This document shows, piece after piece, positions 47,199 through 57,044 of a DNA stretch of 64,000 bases. How positions within the stretch are numbered: the first letter of the stretch is position 1; every line of letters starts with the position of its first letter. Source of the stretch: Massilia yuzhufengensis (GTDB taxonomy: Bacteria > Pseudomonadota > Gammaproteobacteria > Burkholderiales > Burkholderiaceae_D); the NCBI RefSeq assembly GCF_900112225.1, contig NZ_FOLD01000023.1:30477-94476 (forward strand), read 5' to 3'. A program made the translations under genes and the position numbers. Under the pieces are notes generated by a model that saw nothing but the letters and a program-made list of their open reading frames with translations, did not search any database and was not told the origin of the DNA.

Positions 47199-47852
47199 AT
47201 GAATATCGAACAAGCCCGCTTCAACATGATCGAACAGCAGATCCGCCCGTGGAACGTGCTTGACCAGGACGTGCTCGACCTGCTGCACGTGGTCAAGCGC
47301 GAACAGTTCGTGCCGGCCGCGTACCAGAACCTGGCGTTTGCCGATGTCGAGATCCCGCTGCCGGGCGGCGAAGCGATGTTCAACCCGAAGGTTGAAGCGC
47401 GCATCCTGCAGGAACTGGCGGTCAAGAAGCACGAGACCGTCCTCGAGATCGGTACCGGCTCGGGCTACATGGCGGCACTGCTGGCGCACAAGGCGCGCCA
47501 CGTGACCACCGTGGAAATCCTGCCGGAAGCCAAGGCACTGGCCGAGCAGAACCTGGCCCGCGCCGGCGTCACCAACGTGACGGTGGAAGAGGGCAATGGC
47601 GCAGCCGGCTGGGACAAGGGCGCACCGTATGACGTGGTGGTGGTGTCGGGCGGCCTGCCGGTGCTGCCGGAGGCGCTGCTCAAGGCAGTGAAAGTGGGTG
47701 GCCGCCTGGCGGTGATCCTGGGCGAGGCGCCGGCGATGAGCTTCAACATCATCACCCGCACGTCGGAAACGGCGGTCGACACGGTCACGCTGTTCGAGAC
47801 CAATGTCAAGATGCTGGCCGGCGCGCAAACGCCGTCGCGCTTCCAGTTCTGA
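47199..47852 (+). CDS. Protein-L-isoaspartate O-methyltransferase-family protein
   Basis: A 217-residue SAM-dependent methyltransferase related to Pcm. It starts MNIEQARFNMIEQQIRPWNV, a start usual for the betaproteobacterial paralogue encoded next to tolC. The SAM site VLEIGTGSGYMAALLA (about 82-97), VTTVEILPEAKALAE and DVVVVSGGLPVLPEALL follow. Canonical Pcm has a different N-terminal active-site segment, so repair of isoaspartate is not certain. A CGATA-AAA-TATCG inverted repeat (47157-47169) sits just upstream. A rhodanese gene follows after 7 nt and tolC after that. Confidence 0.85.
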   Translation: MNIEQARFNMIEQQIRPWNVLDQDVLDLLHVVKREQFVPAAYQNLAFADVEIPLPGGEAMFNPKVEARILQELAVKKHETVLEIGTGSGYMAALLAHKARHVTTVEILPEAKALAEQNLARAGVTNVTVEEGNGAAGWDKGAPYDVVVVSGGLPVLPEALLKAVKVGGRLAVILGEAPAMSFNIITRTSETAVDTVTLFETNVKMLAGAQTPSRFQF

Positions 47853-47859
47853 GGCCGCG

Positions 47860-48192
47860 ATGCAGCACATGACCGCCCCCGAGCTGGCAGCCCGGCTGGC
47901 CCAGGCCGACGCCGGGGCAGCCGAGCCGCCACTGCTGCTGGACGTGCGCGAGAACTGGGAATTCGAAACCTGCCATATCGCAGGTTCCACCCAGATCCCG
48001 ATGCACCTGGTGCCGATCCGCGCCAATGAACTGGACGATGACCGCGACATCGTGTGCATCTGCCACCACGGGGCACGCAGCATGCAGGTGGCTGCTTTCC
48101 TCGAACGGAACGGATTTAGCAACGTAACGAATTTGACGGGCGGAATACACGCCTGGGCCGTACAGGTCGATCCTTCGATGCCGAAGTACTGA
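47860..48192 (+). CDS. Rhodanese-like sulfurtransferase domain protein
   Basis: A 110-residue single-domain rhodanese. It has LLLDVRENWEFETCHIAGSTQIPM (about 25-48) and the active-site loop CHHGARS with the catalytic Cys in VCICHHGARS (about 65-74), ending NLTGGIHAWAVQVDPSMPKY. The six-residue loop fits sulfur transfer rather than phosphatase-type Cdc25. It sits between the methyltransferase and tolC genes and is probably cotranscribed with both. Confidence 0.9.
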   Translation: MQHMTAPELAARLAQADAGAAEPPLLLDVRENWEFETCHIAGSTQIPMHLVPIRANELDDDRDIVCICHHGARSMQVAAFLERNGFSNVTNLTGGIHAWAVQVDPSMPKY

Positions 48193-48230
48193 CCTGCATC
48201 CTAAACTTGATGACTCCTGTGGAGAATGTA

Positions 48231-49607
48231 ATGCAGAAACCCCTGCGGAAACCCTTCCTTGCCGTGCTGGTCGCCAGTGCGCTCTTTTCGCTGAACGCCG
48301 GCGCAGCCGACCTGATCCAGGTGTACCAGCAGGCACTGGCAAACGATGCGACCTTCGCCAGCGCGCGCGCATCGGCAGCGGCTGGCCGGGAACGGGTTCC
48401 GCAAGGGCGTGCACTCCTGCTGCCGACGGTGGGCATCACCGGCAGCAGCATCAAGAACGACCGCGACGGTTCGCCCTGGAACGAGGGCGACCTCATCACC
48501 AACGCGACCACCGGCGTGCAGACCCGGGTCGCCGGTTCGGCCTCGAACCTGCGCACCTCCGAATTCACGATCGGCCTGACCCAGCCGCTGTTCCGCTGGG
48601 ACCGCTGGGAAACCTACCAGCAGAGCAAGCTGCAGCAGTCCGTCTCCGAAGCCCAGTTCGCCCAGGCCCAGCAAGACCTGATCACCCGCGTGGCGCAGGC
48701 CTATTTCGACGTGCTGGCGGCCCAGGACAAGCTGGAATCGATCCGCGCCCAGAAGAACGCGGTGACCGAGCAGCTGGCTTCGGCCAAGCGCAACTTCGAA
48801 GTCGGTACCCAGACCATCACCGACACCCACGAAGCGCAGGCGGCGTATGACCTGGTGATCGCCCAGGAATTCGCGGCAGTCAATGACCTCGACAACAAGC
48901 GCAATGCGCTGCAGGCCATCATCGGCACCGAGCCGAGTTCGCTGGCGCCGCTGAAAACCGGCATTACCCTGGCCGCGCCATCGCCGGCGAACGTCGACCC
49001 ATGGGTGTCGTCGGCAGAGAACCAGAACTATGGCGTGACCGTGTCGCAGCTGCAGGTGGAACTGGCCAAGCGCGAAATCTCCAAGACCCGCGCCGGCCAC
49101 TACCCGACGCTCGACCTGGTGGCCAGCACCTCGCGCGTCGACACCAACGGCCGCATCAACGGCCTGTCGGCGGTCAACAAGAACAATGGCATCGGCGTGC
49201 AGTTCAGCGTGCCGATCTTCAACGGCTTCGGCGTCACCAGCCGCGTGCGTGAAACCATTGCGCTGGAAGACAAGGCCAGGAACGACCTCGAGGCAACCCG
49301 CCGCCAGGCCGCCCTGCAGGCCCGCCAGGCCTTCCTTGGCGTAAACAGCGGCATGGCCCAGGTCAAGGCGCTGGAAGCGGCGGAAGTGTCGAGCCAGTCG
49401 GCGCTGGAATCGAACAAGCTGGGCTACCAGGTCGGCGTGCGCATCAACATCGACGTGCTGAACGCGCAGCGCCAGCTGTACTCCACCCGCACCGACCTGT
49501 CGCGTGCGCGCTACGATACCATCCTGAACGGCCTGCGCCTGAAGGCGGCCTCGGGCTCGCTGCGCGAGTCGGATCTGGCGGCGGTGAACAACCTGCTCGA
49601 CAAATAA
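48231..49607 (+). CDS. tolC: TolC-family outer membrane efflux channel
   Basis: A 458-residue type I secretion/efflux outer-membrane factor. The signal peptide runs to about residue 25 (LNAGAADLIQVYQQAL). Two structural repeats follow, with the helical-barrel motifs VAQAYFDVLAAQDKLESI and LQARQAFLGVNSGMAQVKALE and the conserved NVGTQT-like VGTQTITDTHEAQAAYD and VGVRINIDVLNAQRQLY. The start at 48231 has GGAG 8 nt upstream; the ATG at 48207 has none. A terminator follows. In relatives a Kdo transferase gene often comes next; here the next gene is glf. Confidence 0.93.
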   Translation: MQKPLRKPFLAVLVASALFSLNAGAADLIQVYQQALANDATFASARASAAAGRERVPQGRALLLPTVGITGSSIKNDRDGSPWNEGDLITNATTGVQTRVAGSASNLRTSEFTIGLTQPLFRWDRWETYQQSKLQQSVSEAQFAQAQQDLITRVAQAYFDVLAAQDKLESIRAQKNAVTEQLASAKRNFEVGTQTITDTHEAQAAYDLVIAQEFAAVNDLDNKRNALQAIIGTEPSSLAPLKTGITLAAPSPANVDPWVSSAENQNYGVTVSQLQVELAKREISKTRAGHYPTLDLVASTSRVDTNGRINGLSAVNKNNGIGVQFSVPIFNGFGVTSRVRETIALEDKARNDLEATRRQAALQARQAFLGVNSGMAQVKALEAAEVSSQSALESNKLGYQVGVRINIDVLNAQRQLYSTRTDLSRARYDTILNGLRLKAASGSLRESDLAAVNNLLDK

Positions 49608-49648
49608 ACGCGGGGCGCGGGCTCGTCCCGCCCTCTGTCCTTGTGAAA

Positions 49649-49677
49649 AGCCCGTACCTCTTGGTGCGGGCTTTTTA
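49649..49677 (+). terminator. Rho-independent terminator after tolC
   Basis: AGCCCGTACC (49649-49658), a TCTT loop and GGTGCGGGCT (49663-49672) are followed by a T run. Confidence 0.9.
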
Positions 49678-49720
49678 CTTTCAGAAAAGGATGCAAGTCG
49701 TTGATTTAAGGACAGAATAG

Positions 49721-51022
<1,302 letters not shown>

Positions 51023-51048
51023 ATCGCGGACGTTGAGGGTTCGGCCTT

Positions 51049-51090
51049 CGTAGGGTGGGTAGGAAAACCTGCTCACCTACGGGGCAACGC
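51049..51090. repeat. GTAGGGTGG-type repeat (family C)
   Basis: CGTAGGGTGGGTAGG is followed by an imperfect inverted CACCTACGGGGCAACGC arm. It lies between glf and the shared terminator. Confidence 0.5.
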
Positions 51091-51096
51091 AAAGTT

Positions 51097-51135
51097 AAAA
51101 CGGGCGGCAGGCTTGATAGCCTTGCCGCCCGTTTT
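51097..51135. terminator. Bidirectional terminator between glf and gloA
   Basis: AAAACGGGCGGCA (51097-51109) and TGCCGCCCGTTTT (51122-51134) pair around a short imperfect stem and loop. An A run on one side and a T run on the other serve the two convergent genes. Confidence 0.9.
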
Positions 51136-51151
51136 GTATTCGCGCTTGCGT

Positions 51152-51565
51152 TCAGCTGCTCAGCCCAGCGCCAGCCGCATGGTCCTTGCGCTCGATGAGC
51201 TCGACCTTGTACCCGTCCGGATCGGTGATGAAGGCGATCACCGTGCTGCCGCCTTTGACCGGCCCCGGCTCGCGGGTGATGTTGCCACCGGCCGCACGCA
51301 CGCCGTCGCAGGTGGCGTAGATGTCGTCTGCCGAAATGGCGATGTGGCCGTAGGCGCTGCCCATGTCGTAGCTGTCGACGCCGTAGTTGTAGGTCAGTTC
51401 CAGCTCGGCGTGGTCGGGGTTGCTGCCGTAGCCGAGGAAGGCGAGAGTGTATTTGTATTCGGGGTTGTCGCTGGTGCGCAGCAGTTTCATGCCGAGCACG
51501 GTGGTGTAGAAATCGATGGAACGCTGCAGGTCGCCGACGCGGAGCATGGTGTGCAGGATGCGCAT
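51152..51565 (-). CDS. gloA: Lactoylglutathione lyase (glyoxalase I)
   Basis: Converts the methylglyoxal-glutathione hemithioacetal to S-lactoylglutathione. The 137-residue VOC-fold protein opens [20 protein letters not shown] (His ligand about residue 5). It has [11 protein letters not shown] (Glu ligand), [15 protein letters not shown] (His ligand) and [14 protein letters not shown] (Glu ligand), the four metal ligands of GloA. The short form with these loops indicates the nickel-dependent class. It converges on glf across the shared terminator. Confidence 0.95.
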   Translation of the reverse strand: MRILHTMLRVGDLQRSIDFYTTVLGMKLLRTSDNPEYKYTLAFLGYGSNPDHAELELTYNYGVDSYDMGSAYGHIAISADDIYATCDGVRAAGGNITREPGPVKGGSTVIAFITDPDGYKVELIERKDHAAGAGLSS

Positions 51566-51679
51566 GGAAGGTGTCTTTCTGGGGTTCGGAAAGAGGGCAT
51601 TTTATGCGCTGGGCGAGGAATCTGCTGAGCGCTATGAAACGTGGCGCGGATATTCAACGTCGAGTTGAACGGGCGGGCG

Positions 51680-51724
51680 TTCGTCATTCTGGCCATTGGC
51701 CAGAATGACCCCGTCCACCCTACG
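51680..51724. repeat. GTAGGGTGG-type repeat (family C), reversed, with 12-bp hairpin
   Basis: Read on the minus strand: CGTAGGGTGGACGGG, then a perfect hairpin with 12-bp stem GTCATTCTGGCC (51683-51694) and its complement (51698-51709) around a 3-nt loop. It ends 7 nt past the osmC stop and could define that mRNA's 3' end. Confidence 0.65.
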
Positions 51725-51731
51725 TAAAGCC

Positions 51732-52163
51732 TCAGCTTTCCAGTTTCGACGTCAGCGTGATCTTGGCATTGAGCAGCTTCGACACCGGGCAGTTTTCCTT
51801 CGCCGTGGTGGCCGCCTTGTCAAAAGCCTCCTGGCTGGCGCCGGGAATCTTTGCCACCAGGTCCAGGTGCACGGCCGTGATCGAAAAGCCGCCTTCGACC
51901 TTTTCCATCGACACCGTGGCCGTGGTGCGCAGTTCTTCCGCGGTGAGGCCGGCCTGGCCCAGCTGGCCGGACAGCGCCATGGTGAAGCAGCCCGCGTGCG
52001 CGGCGCCGATCAGTTCTTCCGGGTTGGTGCCGGGGCCGTCCTCGAAGCGGGTGTTGAAGCCGTATTGCGCTTCCTTGAGCACGCCGCTGGCGGTCGAGAC
52101 CGCGCCCTTGCCGTCTTTCAGGCCGCCGCTCCAGACGGCGCTGCCGTTGCGTTTGATGGTCAT
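51732..52163 (-). CDS. OsmC-family peroxiredoxin
   Basis: A 143-residue thiol-dependent hydroperoxide reductase. It has the OsmC features FNTRFEDGPGTNPEELIGAA, the first cysteine in HAGCFTMALSGQL (about residue 59) and the second in KENCPVSKLLN (about 126). Arg and Glu partners lie in the first half. AAGGAAA lies before the ATG at 52163. It is preceded on the same strand by a small hydrophilic-protein gene 11 nt away, probably cotranscribed. A separate Ohr is encoded at 56.5 kb. Confidence 0.92.
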   Translation of the reverse strand: MTIKRNGSAVWSGGLKDGKGAVSTASGVLKEAQYGFNTRFEDGPGTNPEELIGAAHAGCFTMALSGQLGQAGLTAEELRTTATVSMEKVEGGFSITAVHLDLVAKIPGASQEAFDKAATTAKENCPVSKLLNAKITLTSKLES

Positions 52164-52174
52164 CGTGGTTTCCT

Positions 52175-52495
52175 TTACAGGTTGTTCTTGTCGGATTTGT
52201 CGTTGGGGGTGTCGTGGCGGCGCATCGATTCGTGGCGGTCGGGCTGGGGCTTGGCCTGGCCGGTGGCGCCGGGCGCCGGGTCGACGGCCTGGTCCAGGCC
52301 CTGGCCATTGGTGCCGTAGCAGTCGGTGTTCTGCAGGCCCTGGGCCAGGTCTTCGGCGGCCTGCTTCATGACGCCGCGTGGTTCCTGGTCCTGCGCGTCC
52401 GGGGTCTCGTCGCGCTCGTGGGGCTGGCGCTTGACGCCGTCGTTGTCGATCGGTGCTTTCGTGTTCACGAAGCGGTCTTTGGTTTCGGTAACCAT
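52175..52495 (-). CDS. Hydrophilic, probably disordered protein (106 aa)
   Basis: A 106-residue protein rich in Asp, Asn, Gln, Lys and Pro with almost no hydrophobic core, e.g. NDGVKRQPHERDETPDAQDQ and DRHESMRRHDTPNDKSDKNN; one Cys. AAGGAGT lies 4-10 nt before the ATG at 52495, which fixes the start. It is 11 nt upstream of the osmC-family gene on the same strand. Composition recalls stress-related disordered proteins, but no family is recognised. Confidence 0.65.
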   Translation of the reverse strand: MVTETKDRFVNTKAPIDNDGVKRQPHERDETPDAQDQEPRGVMKQAAEDLAQGLQNTDCYGTNGQGLDQAVDPAPGATGQAKPQPDRHESMRRHDTPNDKSDKNNL

Positions 52496-52638
52496 GGGTA
52501 CTCCTTCCATTCCAGTTGCCTGAATCGTAACCCTGGCGCGCTGAAGGAGTCGCGCAATTGGCGCTGTGTAAATGCGTGATGCTTTTTTGCAATTGAACCG
52601 CTACCATTGCGGTTGGATTGAATAGCCGGGACAACACC

Positions 52639-53544
52639 GTGACCACTGAAGCACTTGCTCTCCACCAGCACGCCAGCCACTGCAAGAATTGCGACGCCAC
52701 CACCAGCGGCAATTTCTGCCCCCAATGCGGCCAGGCGACCCACCTGCACGTGCCGAGCGCGCGCGAGTTCCTGCACGAGTTCCTGGCGCACTACGTGGCG
52801 ATCGAGGGCAAGCTGTGGCAATCGCTGAAATTGCTGCTGTTCAAGCCGGGCCTGCTCACCCGCGAATACATCGAAGGCAGGCGCGTGCGCTACGTCGAGC
52901 CGCTGCGCCTGTACCTGAGTTTCAGCATCATCTTCTTTGCCCTGATCAAATTCAGCGGGGTCGAGATCATGGAGCTCGGCGACACGGAGGCACCCAGGAC
53001 CCGCCCGGCGGTGACTGCGCCGGCGACCGCGGTGGACGCGACGCTGGCGCGAACCAGCGCCGAACTGAGCGACTCCGAGCGCCAGCTGGTCGCCCAGGCG
53101 GGCGAGCTCAATCCGCGCGTCGGCAAGGGCGTCGAGCGTTTCCTCACCCTGCCCGGCAAGCAGAAGAGCGAGGCCGCCAAGCGCGCCTTCTTCGCCTATG
53201 CGCCCTACGCGATCTTCTTGCTGATGCCGGTGTTCGCGCTCTACCTGAAAGTGTTGTACCTGGGTTCGCGACGGCGCTATGGCGAGCACTTCCTGTTCGC
53301 CTTGCACAGCAATGCCTTCGCCTTCCTGATGCTCAGCCTGTTCATTGCCACGCCGGGCAGCTGGGACTTCCTGCGCCTCGTGTTCCTGGTTTGGCTGACC
53401 TTCTACCTTCCCACCGCCATGCGGCGGGTGTACGGCGGCAGCCGGACGCTGACGGCGCTGCGCTGGATCGCGCTGATGCTGTTCCACTTGTCCAGCGTCG
53501 TGGCGACCGTGGTGGCGGTGGTCGGGGTGGCGCTTTTCGTCTGA
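52639..53544 (+). CDS. DUF3667 membrane protein with N-terminal zinc ribbon
   Basis: A 301-residue protein. The N-terminus has a zinc-ribbon knuckle pair (CKNCD...CPQCG, about 15-32). The DUF3667 core follows: REFLHEFLAHYVAIEGKLWQ, LLLFKPGLLTREYIEGRRVRYV and EPLRLYLSFSIIFFALI (about 41-105). A polar, Ala-rich loop (about 115-180) and further membrane helices come after that. The chosen start is GTG 52639 with GGGA upstream; a TTG at 52618 is also in frame. Function is unknown in this family. The next genes, nadK-recN, have a separate promoter. Confidence 0.85.
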   Translation: MTTEALALHQHASHCKNCDATTSGNFCPQCGQATHLHVPSAREFLHEFLAHYVAIEGKLWQSLKLLLFKPGLLTREYIEGRRVRYVEPLRLYLSFSIIFFALIKFSGVEIMELGDTEAPRTRPAVTAPATAVDATLARTSAELSDSERQLVAQAGELNPRVGKGVERFLTLPGKQKSEAAKRAFFAYAPYAIFLLMPVFALYLKVLYLGSRRRYGEHFLFALHSNAFAFLMLSLFIATPGSWDFLRLVFLVWLTFYLPTAMRRVYGGSRTLTALRWIALMLFHLSSVVATVVAVVGVALFV

Positions 53545-53545
53545 C

Positions 53546-53589
53546 TTGCCGGAAGCGCGCACCGCCCGTTATACTGTTTATTCATACAG
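53546..53589 (+). promoter_or_regulatory. nadK-recN promoter overlapped by a LexA (SOS) box
   Basis: TTGCCG (53546-53551), an 18-nt spacer and TATACT (53570-53575) form a promoter. CTGTTTATTCATACAG (53574-53589) fits CTGT-N8-ACAG and overlaps the -10, so LexA binding would exclude RNA polymerase. The start codon of nadK is about 100 nt downstream. Confidence 0.8.
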
Positions 53590-53691
53590 TCATTTGCGGG
53601 CCGCCCGCCGCGGCCGGCGCAGGTGACGATATAGCAGACGCAGGGATAATCGGTTAATCTCCGTAGTCCTTTACCCAACGCCCGAGACCCC

Positions 53692-54603
53692 ATGCAAGAG
53701 CCGCCTGAAAAGCAACAAATCATCGCGCTCGTGGTGCGGCAGAATACGCCGGGCATCGAGGAGCCGGTCCGGCGCCTGGCCGACTACCTGGCGGGGGCGG
53801 GCTACCGCGTGGTGTTCGAGGCCGATACCGCCGCCTACCTGGCCACCGTCGGCATCGATGGGCTCGAGTCGATGACGGTGGCCGACATCGGCGAGCAGGG
53901 CAGCTACGCCATCGTCATGGGCGGCGACGGCACCATGCTGGGCATCGCGCGCCAGCTGGCCCAATACCATATCCCCCTCATCGGCATCAACTCCGGGCGC
54001 CTGGGCTTCATCACCGACATCCCGATCGACCGCATGGTCCCGGCGCTGGGCGAGATCCTGCAGGGCCAGGCCAGGGCCGAGGAACGCACGCTGCTGGAAG
54101 CGCGCGTGGTGCGCGACGGCCAGCAGATCTTTTGCGCGGTGGCCTTCAACGACGTGGTGGTGGCGCGCGGCGCCGGCGCCGGCATGGTCGAACTCAAGCT
54201 GACGGTCGACGGCGAATTCATGTACAACCAGCGCGCGGACGGCCTGATCGTCTCCACGCCCACCGGCTCGACCGCCTACGCGCTGTCGGCCGGCGGCCCG
54301 TTGCTGCACCCGCGCGTGCAGGGCATCGTGCTGGTGCCGATCGCCCCGCATGCGCTGTCGAACCGGCCGATCGTGGTGCCGGAGTCGAGCGAGATCGTGG
54401 TGGAGCTGGTGGCCGGGCGCGACATCAGCGTGAACTTCGACATGCAGACCTTCACCAGCGCGCAATTGGGCGACCGCATCGTCATTTCGCGTTCCCCGCA
54501 CACGATCACCTTCCTGCACCCGCGCGGCTGGAGCTATTACCATACGCTGCGCGAAAAGCTGCACTGGAACGAATACCCGACCAACGAAGGCAAGCTGACG
54601 TAA
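53692..54603 (+). CDS. nadK: NAD kinase
   Basis: Phosphorylates NAD to NADP. The 303-residue protein has the [11 protein letters not shown] motif (about 74-84), [12 protein letters not shown] (about 98-109), [37 protein letters not shown] (about 187-206) and a C-terminal [16 protein letters not shown]. Length is typical. recN begins 42 nt after the stop. In many betaproteobacteria hrcA sits next to nadK-recN; here hrcA is 47 kb away. Confidence 0.96.
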   Translation: MQEPPEKQQIIALVVRQNTPGIEEPVRRLADYLAGAGYRVVFEADTAAYLATVGIDGLESMTVADIGEQGSYAIVMGGDGTMLGIARQLAQYHIPLIGINSGRLGFITDIPIDRMVPALGEILQGQARAEERTLLEARVVRDGQQIFCAVAFNDVVVARGAGAGMVELKLTVDGEFMYNQRADGLIVSTPTGSTAYALSAGGPLLHPRVQGIVLVPIAPHALSNRPIVVPESSEIVVELVAGRDISVNFDMQTFTSAQLGDRIVISRSPHTITFLHPRGWSYYHTLREKLHWNEYPTNEGKLT

Positions 54604-54645
54604 TCCGCTGCATCAGAAACGCCACGACAGGAGACCCGATTTTTC

Positions 54646-56310
54646 ATGCTGCGCACACTTACCATCCGTGATTTCGTCATTGTCGACGCCATCGAACTCG
54701 AGTTTTCGCATGGCTTCTCGGTGTTCACCGGCGAGACCGGCGCCGGCAAGTCGATCCTGATCGATGCGCTGCAACTGGCACTGGGAGGACGCGGCGACGC
54801 AAGCATGGTGCGCGAAGGCTCGGCCAAGGCCGACATCACCGCCGAGTTCGCCCTGACCACGACCGCGGCCTCGTGGCTGGTGGCCAATGAGTTCAGCATC
54901 GAGGAAGGCGTGGCCCTGGTGCGCCGCGTGATCGACAATGCCGGCCGCTCGAAAGCCTGGATCAACGGCATCAGCGCCACCGCCGCCCAGCTGCGCGAGC
55001 TGGGCGACATGCTGGTCGACATCCACGGCCAGCACGCGCACCAGTCGCTGCTCAAGCTGGACTCGCAGCGCGACCTGCTCGACAACCAGATTGCCGTGCG
55101 CGACCCGTCCGCCAGCGAAGACGTGCTGGCCACCGGCACCGCCTACAAGACCTGGCGCGCGCTGGTGCGCCAGCGCGAGGAATTCGAAAGCGACGCGCGC
55201 AACGTGCTGATCGAGCGCGAGCGCCTGGAGTGGCAGGTCGGCGAGCTCGATAAACTGGCGCCGAAGGCCGGCGAGTGGACCGAGATCACCAACGAACACA
55301 GCCGCCTGTCGCATGCGGCCAGCCTGCTCGAAGGCGCCCAGGAAGCGCTGCAGGCCATTTCCGAAGCCGACCACCCGATCCTGTCGCAGCTGTCCTCGCT
55401 GAACCTGAAGCTGGGCAAGCTGGTCGACGTGGACGCCGAGCTGCAGCCGGTGCTCGACTGCATGGAGCCGGCCCGCATCCAGCTGCAGGAAGCGGTGTAC
55501 GCGCTCAACAGCTACATCGACAAGGTCGAGCTCGACCCGGGCCGCCTGAACGAAGTCGACGCCCGCATGGAAGCGCTGCACAGCGCCGCGCGCAAGTACC
55601 GCACCACGCCAGAGGAACTGCACGAGGAACACGCCGCCTTGGCCGTCAAGCTGCGCCAGCTGGCCGACGCCAGCGACCTCGACGGCCTGCGCAAGCAGGA
55701 AGACAAGGCCAAGGCCGCCTACATGGCGGTGGCCGGACGCCTGTCGAAACGGCGCGCCACGGCCGCGGCCGAGCTGGGCAAGGGCGTGACCGCCGCGATG
55801 CAGGAGCTGAGCATGACCGGCGGCAGTTTCGCGGTGGCGCTTAACGAGGGCGAGCCGGGCGCATACGGGCTGGAGCAGGTCGAGTTCCTGGTGGCCGGCC
55901 ACACCGGCGTCGCGCCGCGGCCGCTGGCCAAGGTCGCCTCGGGCGGCGAACTGGCGCGCATCTCGCTGGCCATCGCCGTGATCACCGCGCACGCCACCAC
56001 CACGCCGACCCTGATCTTCGACGAGGTCGACACGGGCATCGGCGGTGGCGTGGCCGAGGTGGTGGGGCGCCTGCTCAAGAAGCTTGGCCAGCAGCGCCAG
56101 GTGCTGTGCGTCACCCACCTGCCGCAGGTCGCCAGCCAGGCCAACCAGCACTTCCAGGTCACCAAGGGCACGACCGGCGAAGGCCGCACGGTATCGCGCA
56201 TCGACGTGCTCGATACCCGGGCGCGCGTGGAGGAAGTGGCGCGCATGCTGGGGGGGATCGAGATTACGGAGACGACCAGGAAGCATGCGAGGGAGTTGCT
56301 GGCGTCGTGA
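54646..56310 (+). CDS. recN: DNA repair protein RecN
   Basis: An SMC-like ATPase that holds broken DNA ends together and aids RecA-dependent double-strand break repair. The 554-residue protein has the N-terminal TIRDFVIVDAIELEF and Walker A FTGETGAGKSILIDAL (about 26-41). Long coiled-coil arms follow (about 150-390) with the internal VDIHGQHAHQSLL motif. The C-terminal signature LAKVASGGELARISLAI (about 425-441) precedes Walker B TLIFDEVDTGIGGG. SOS control through the box ahead of nadK is expected, as recN is LexA-regulated in E. coli. Confidence 0.96.
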   Translation: MLRTLTIRDFVIVDAIELEFSHGFSVFTGETGAGKSILIDALQLALGGRGDASMVREGSAKADITAEFALTTTAASWLVANEFSIEEGVALVRRVIDNAGRSKAWINGISATAAQLRELGDMLVDIHGQHAHQSLLKLDSQRDLLDNQIAVRDPSASEDVLATGTAYKTWRALVRQREEFESDARNVLIERERLEWQVGELDKLAPKAGEWTEITNEHSRLSHAASLLEGAQEALQAISEADHPILSQLSSLNLKLGKLVDVDAELQPVLDCMEPARIQLQEAVYALNSYIDKVELDPGRLNEVDARMEALHSAARKYRTTPEELHEEHAALAVKLRQLADASDLDGLRKQEDKAKAAYMAVAGRLSKRRATAAAELGKGVTAAMQELSMTGGSFAVALNEGEPGAYGLEQVEFLVAGHTGVAPRPLAKVASGGELARISLAIAVITAHATTTPTLIFDEVDTGIGGGVAEVVGRLLKKLGQQRQVLCVTHLPQVASQANQHFQVTKGTTGEGRTVSRIDVLDTRARVEEVARMLGGIEITETTRKHARELLAS

Positions 56311-56382
56311 GGGGGATGGGCGCGCCGGCATTCCGCTGGTAGCGCCCGCACACCACTAACGCATAGTCCCCCCTTACCCCTG

Positions 56383-56417
56383 CACCGTCGTACGCGCCAC
56401 TGGCGCCTACGACGGTG
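56383..56417. repeat. Palindrome related to the insertion in the 27.8 kb repeat
   Basis: CACCGTCGTA (56383-56392) and TACGACGGTG (56408-56417) flank an inner inverted pair GCGCCA/TGGCGC. The 235-nt gap around it contains no gene. The inner part matches the segment inserted in the family A copy at 27770. Confidence 0.7.
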
Positions 56418-56545
56418 CTGGGGCTGGTGGTGAAAGTTAGCGGCGCTTGCCAAACGTGACGTCATCCCCCTTATTCCATTCTGTGGCAAAGTAAACAACG
56501 TTCCGCCCCCGCGGACCTGTCCAACCACCACAGAAGGGATTCCGA

Positions 56546-56974
56546 ATGAGCATCGACAAAGTGCTGTACCGCGCCCAAGCCACCTCGCAGGGCGGTCGTG
56601 AAGGTACGTCGAAAAGTTCCGATAACGTACTTGACCTGAAGCTGAGCACCCCGAAAGAACTCGGTGGTGGCGGTGGCCCCGGCACCAATCCCGAGCAGCT
56701 GTTTGCCGCGGGCTATTCGGCCTGCTTCCTCGGCGCCCTGAAGTTCGTCGCCGGCCAGCAAAAGGTCACGCTGCCGCAAGACCTGACCGTCAAGGGCGAC
56801 GTCGGCATCGGCCCGATCCCGACCGGTTTCGGCATCGAGGTCGACCTCACCATCGACGCTCCCGGCATGGATCCGGCCCAGCTCAAGGACCTGGTCGACA
56901 AGGCCCACATCGTGTGCCCCTACTCCAACGCCACCCGCAACAACATCGACGTGCGCCTGCACACCAGCACCTGA
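56546..56974 (+). CDS. ohr: Organic hydroperoxide resistance protein Ohr
   Basis: Reduces organic hydroperoxides using two reactive cysteines with lipoyl-type donors. The 142-residue protein has the OsmC/Ohr fold with [23 protein letters not shown] (Cys about 61) and [16 protein letters not shown] (Cys about 126). The N-terminal [15 protein letters not shown] carries the conserved Arg. The conventional regulator gene ohrR is not adjacent. The upstream gap has no clear promoter match. Confidence 0.93.
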   Translation: MSIDKVLYRAQATSQGGREGTSKSSDNVLDLKLSTPKELGGGGGPGTNPEQLFAAGYSACFLGALKFVAGQQKVTLPQDLTVKGDVGIGPIPTGFGIEVDLTIDAPGMDPAQLKDLVDKAHIVCPYSNATRNNIDVRLHTST

Positions 56975-57010
56975 CCCGCTGTTGTTCACCGTGGGCGAGG
57001 GGACGCCACT

Positions 57011-57016
57011 TATAAT
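57011..57016 (+). promoter_or_regulatory. -10 element of hemH
   Basis: A perfect TATAAT lies 28 nt before the hemH ATG. TTGTTC at 56982 is too far away (23-nt gap) to be a normal -35. Confidence 0.4.
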
Positions 57017-57044
57017 AAGGGCGTCCATTCAACGATCTTCTCGT

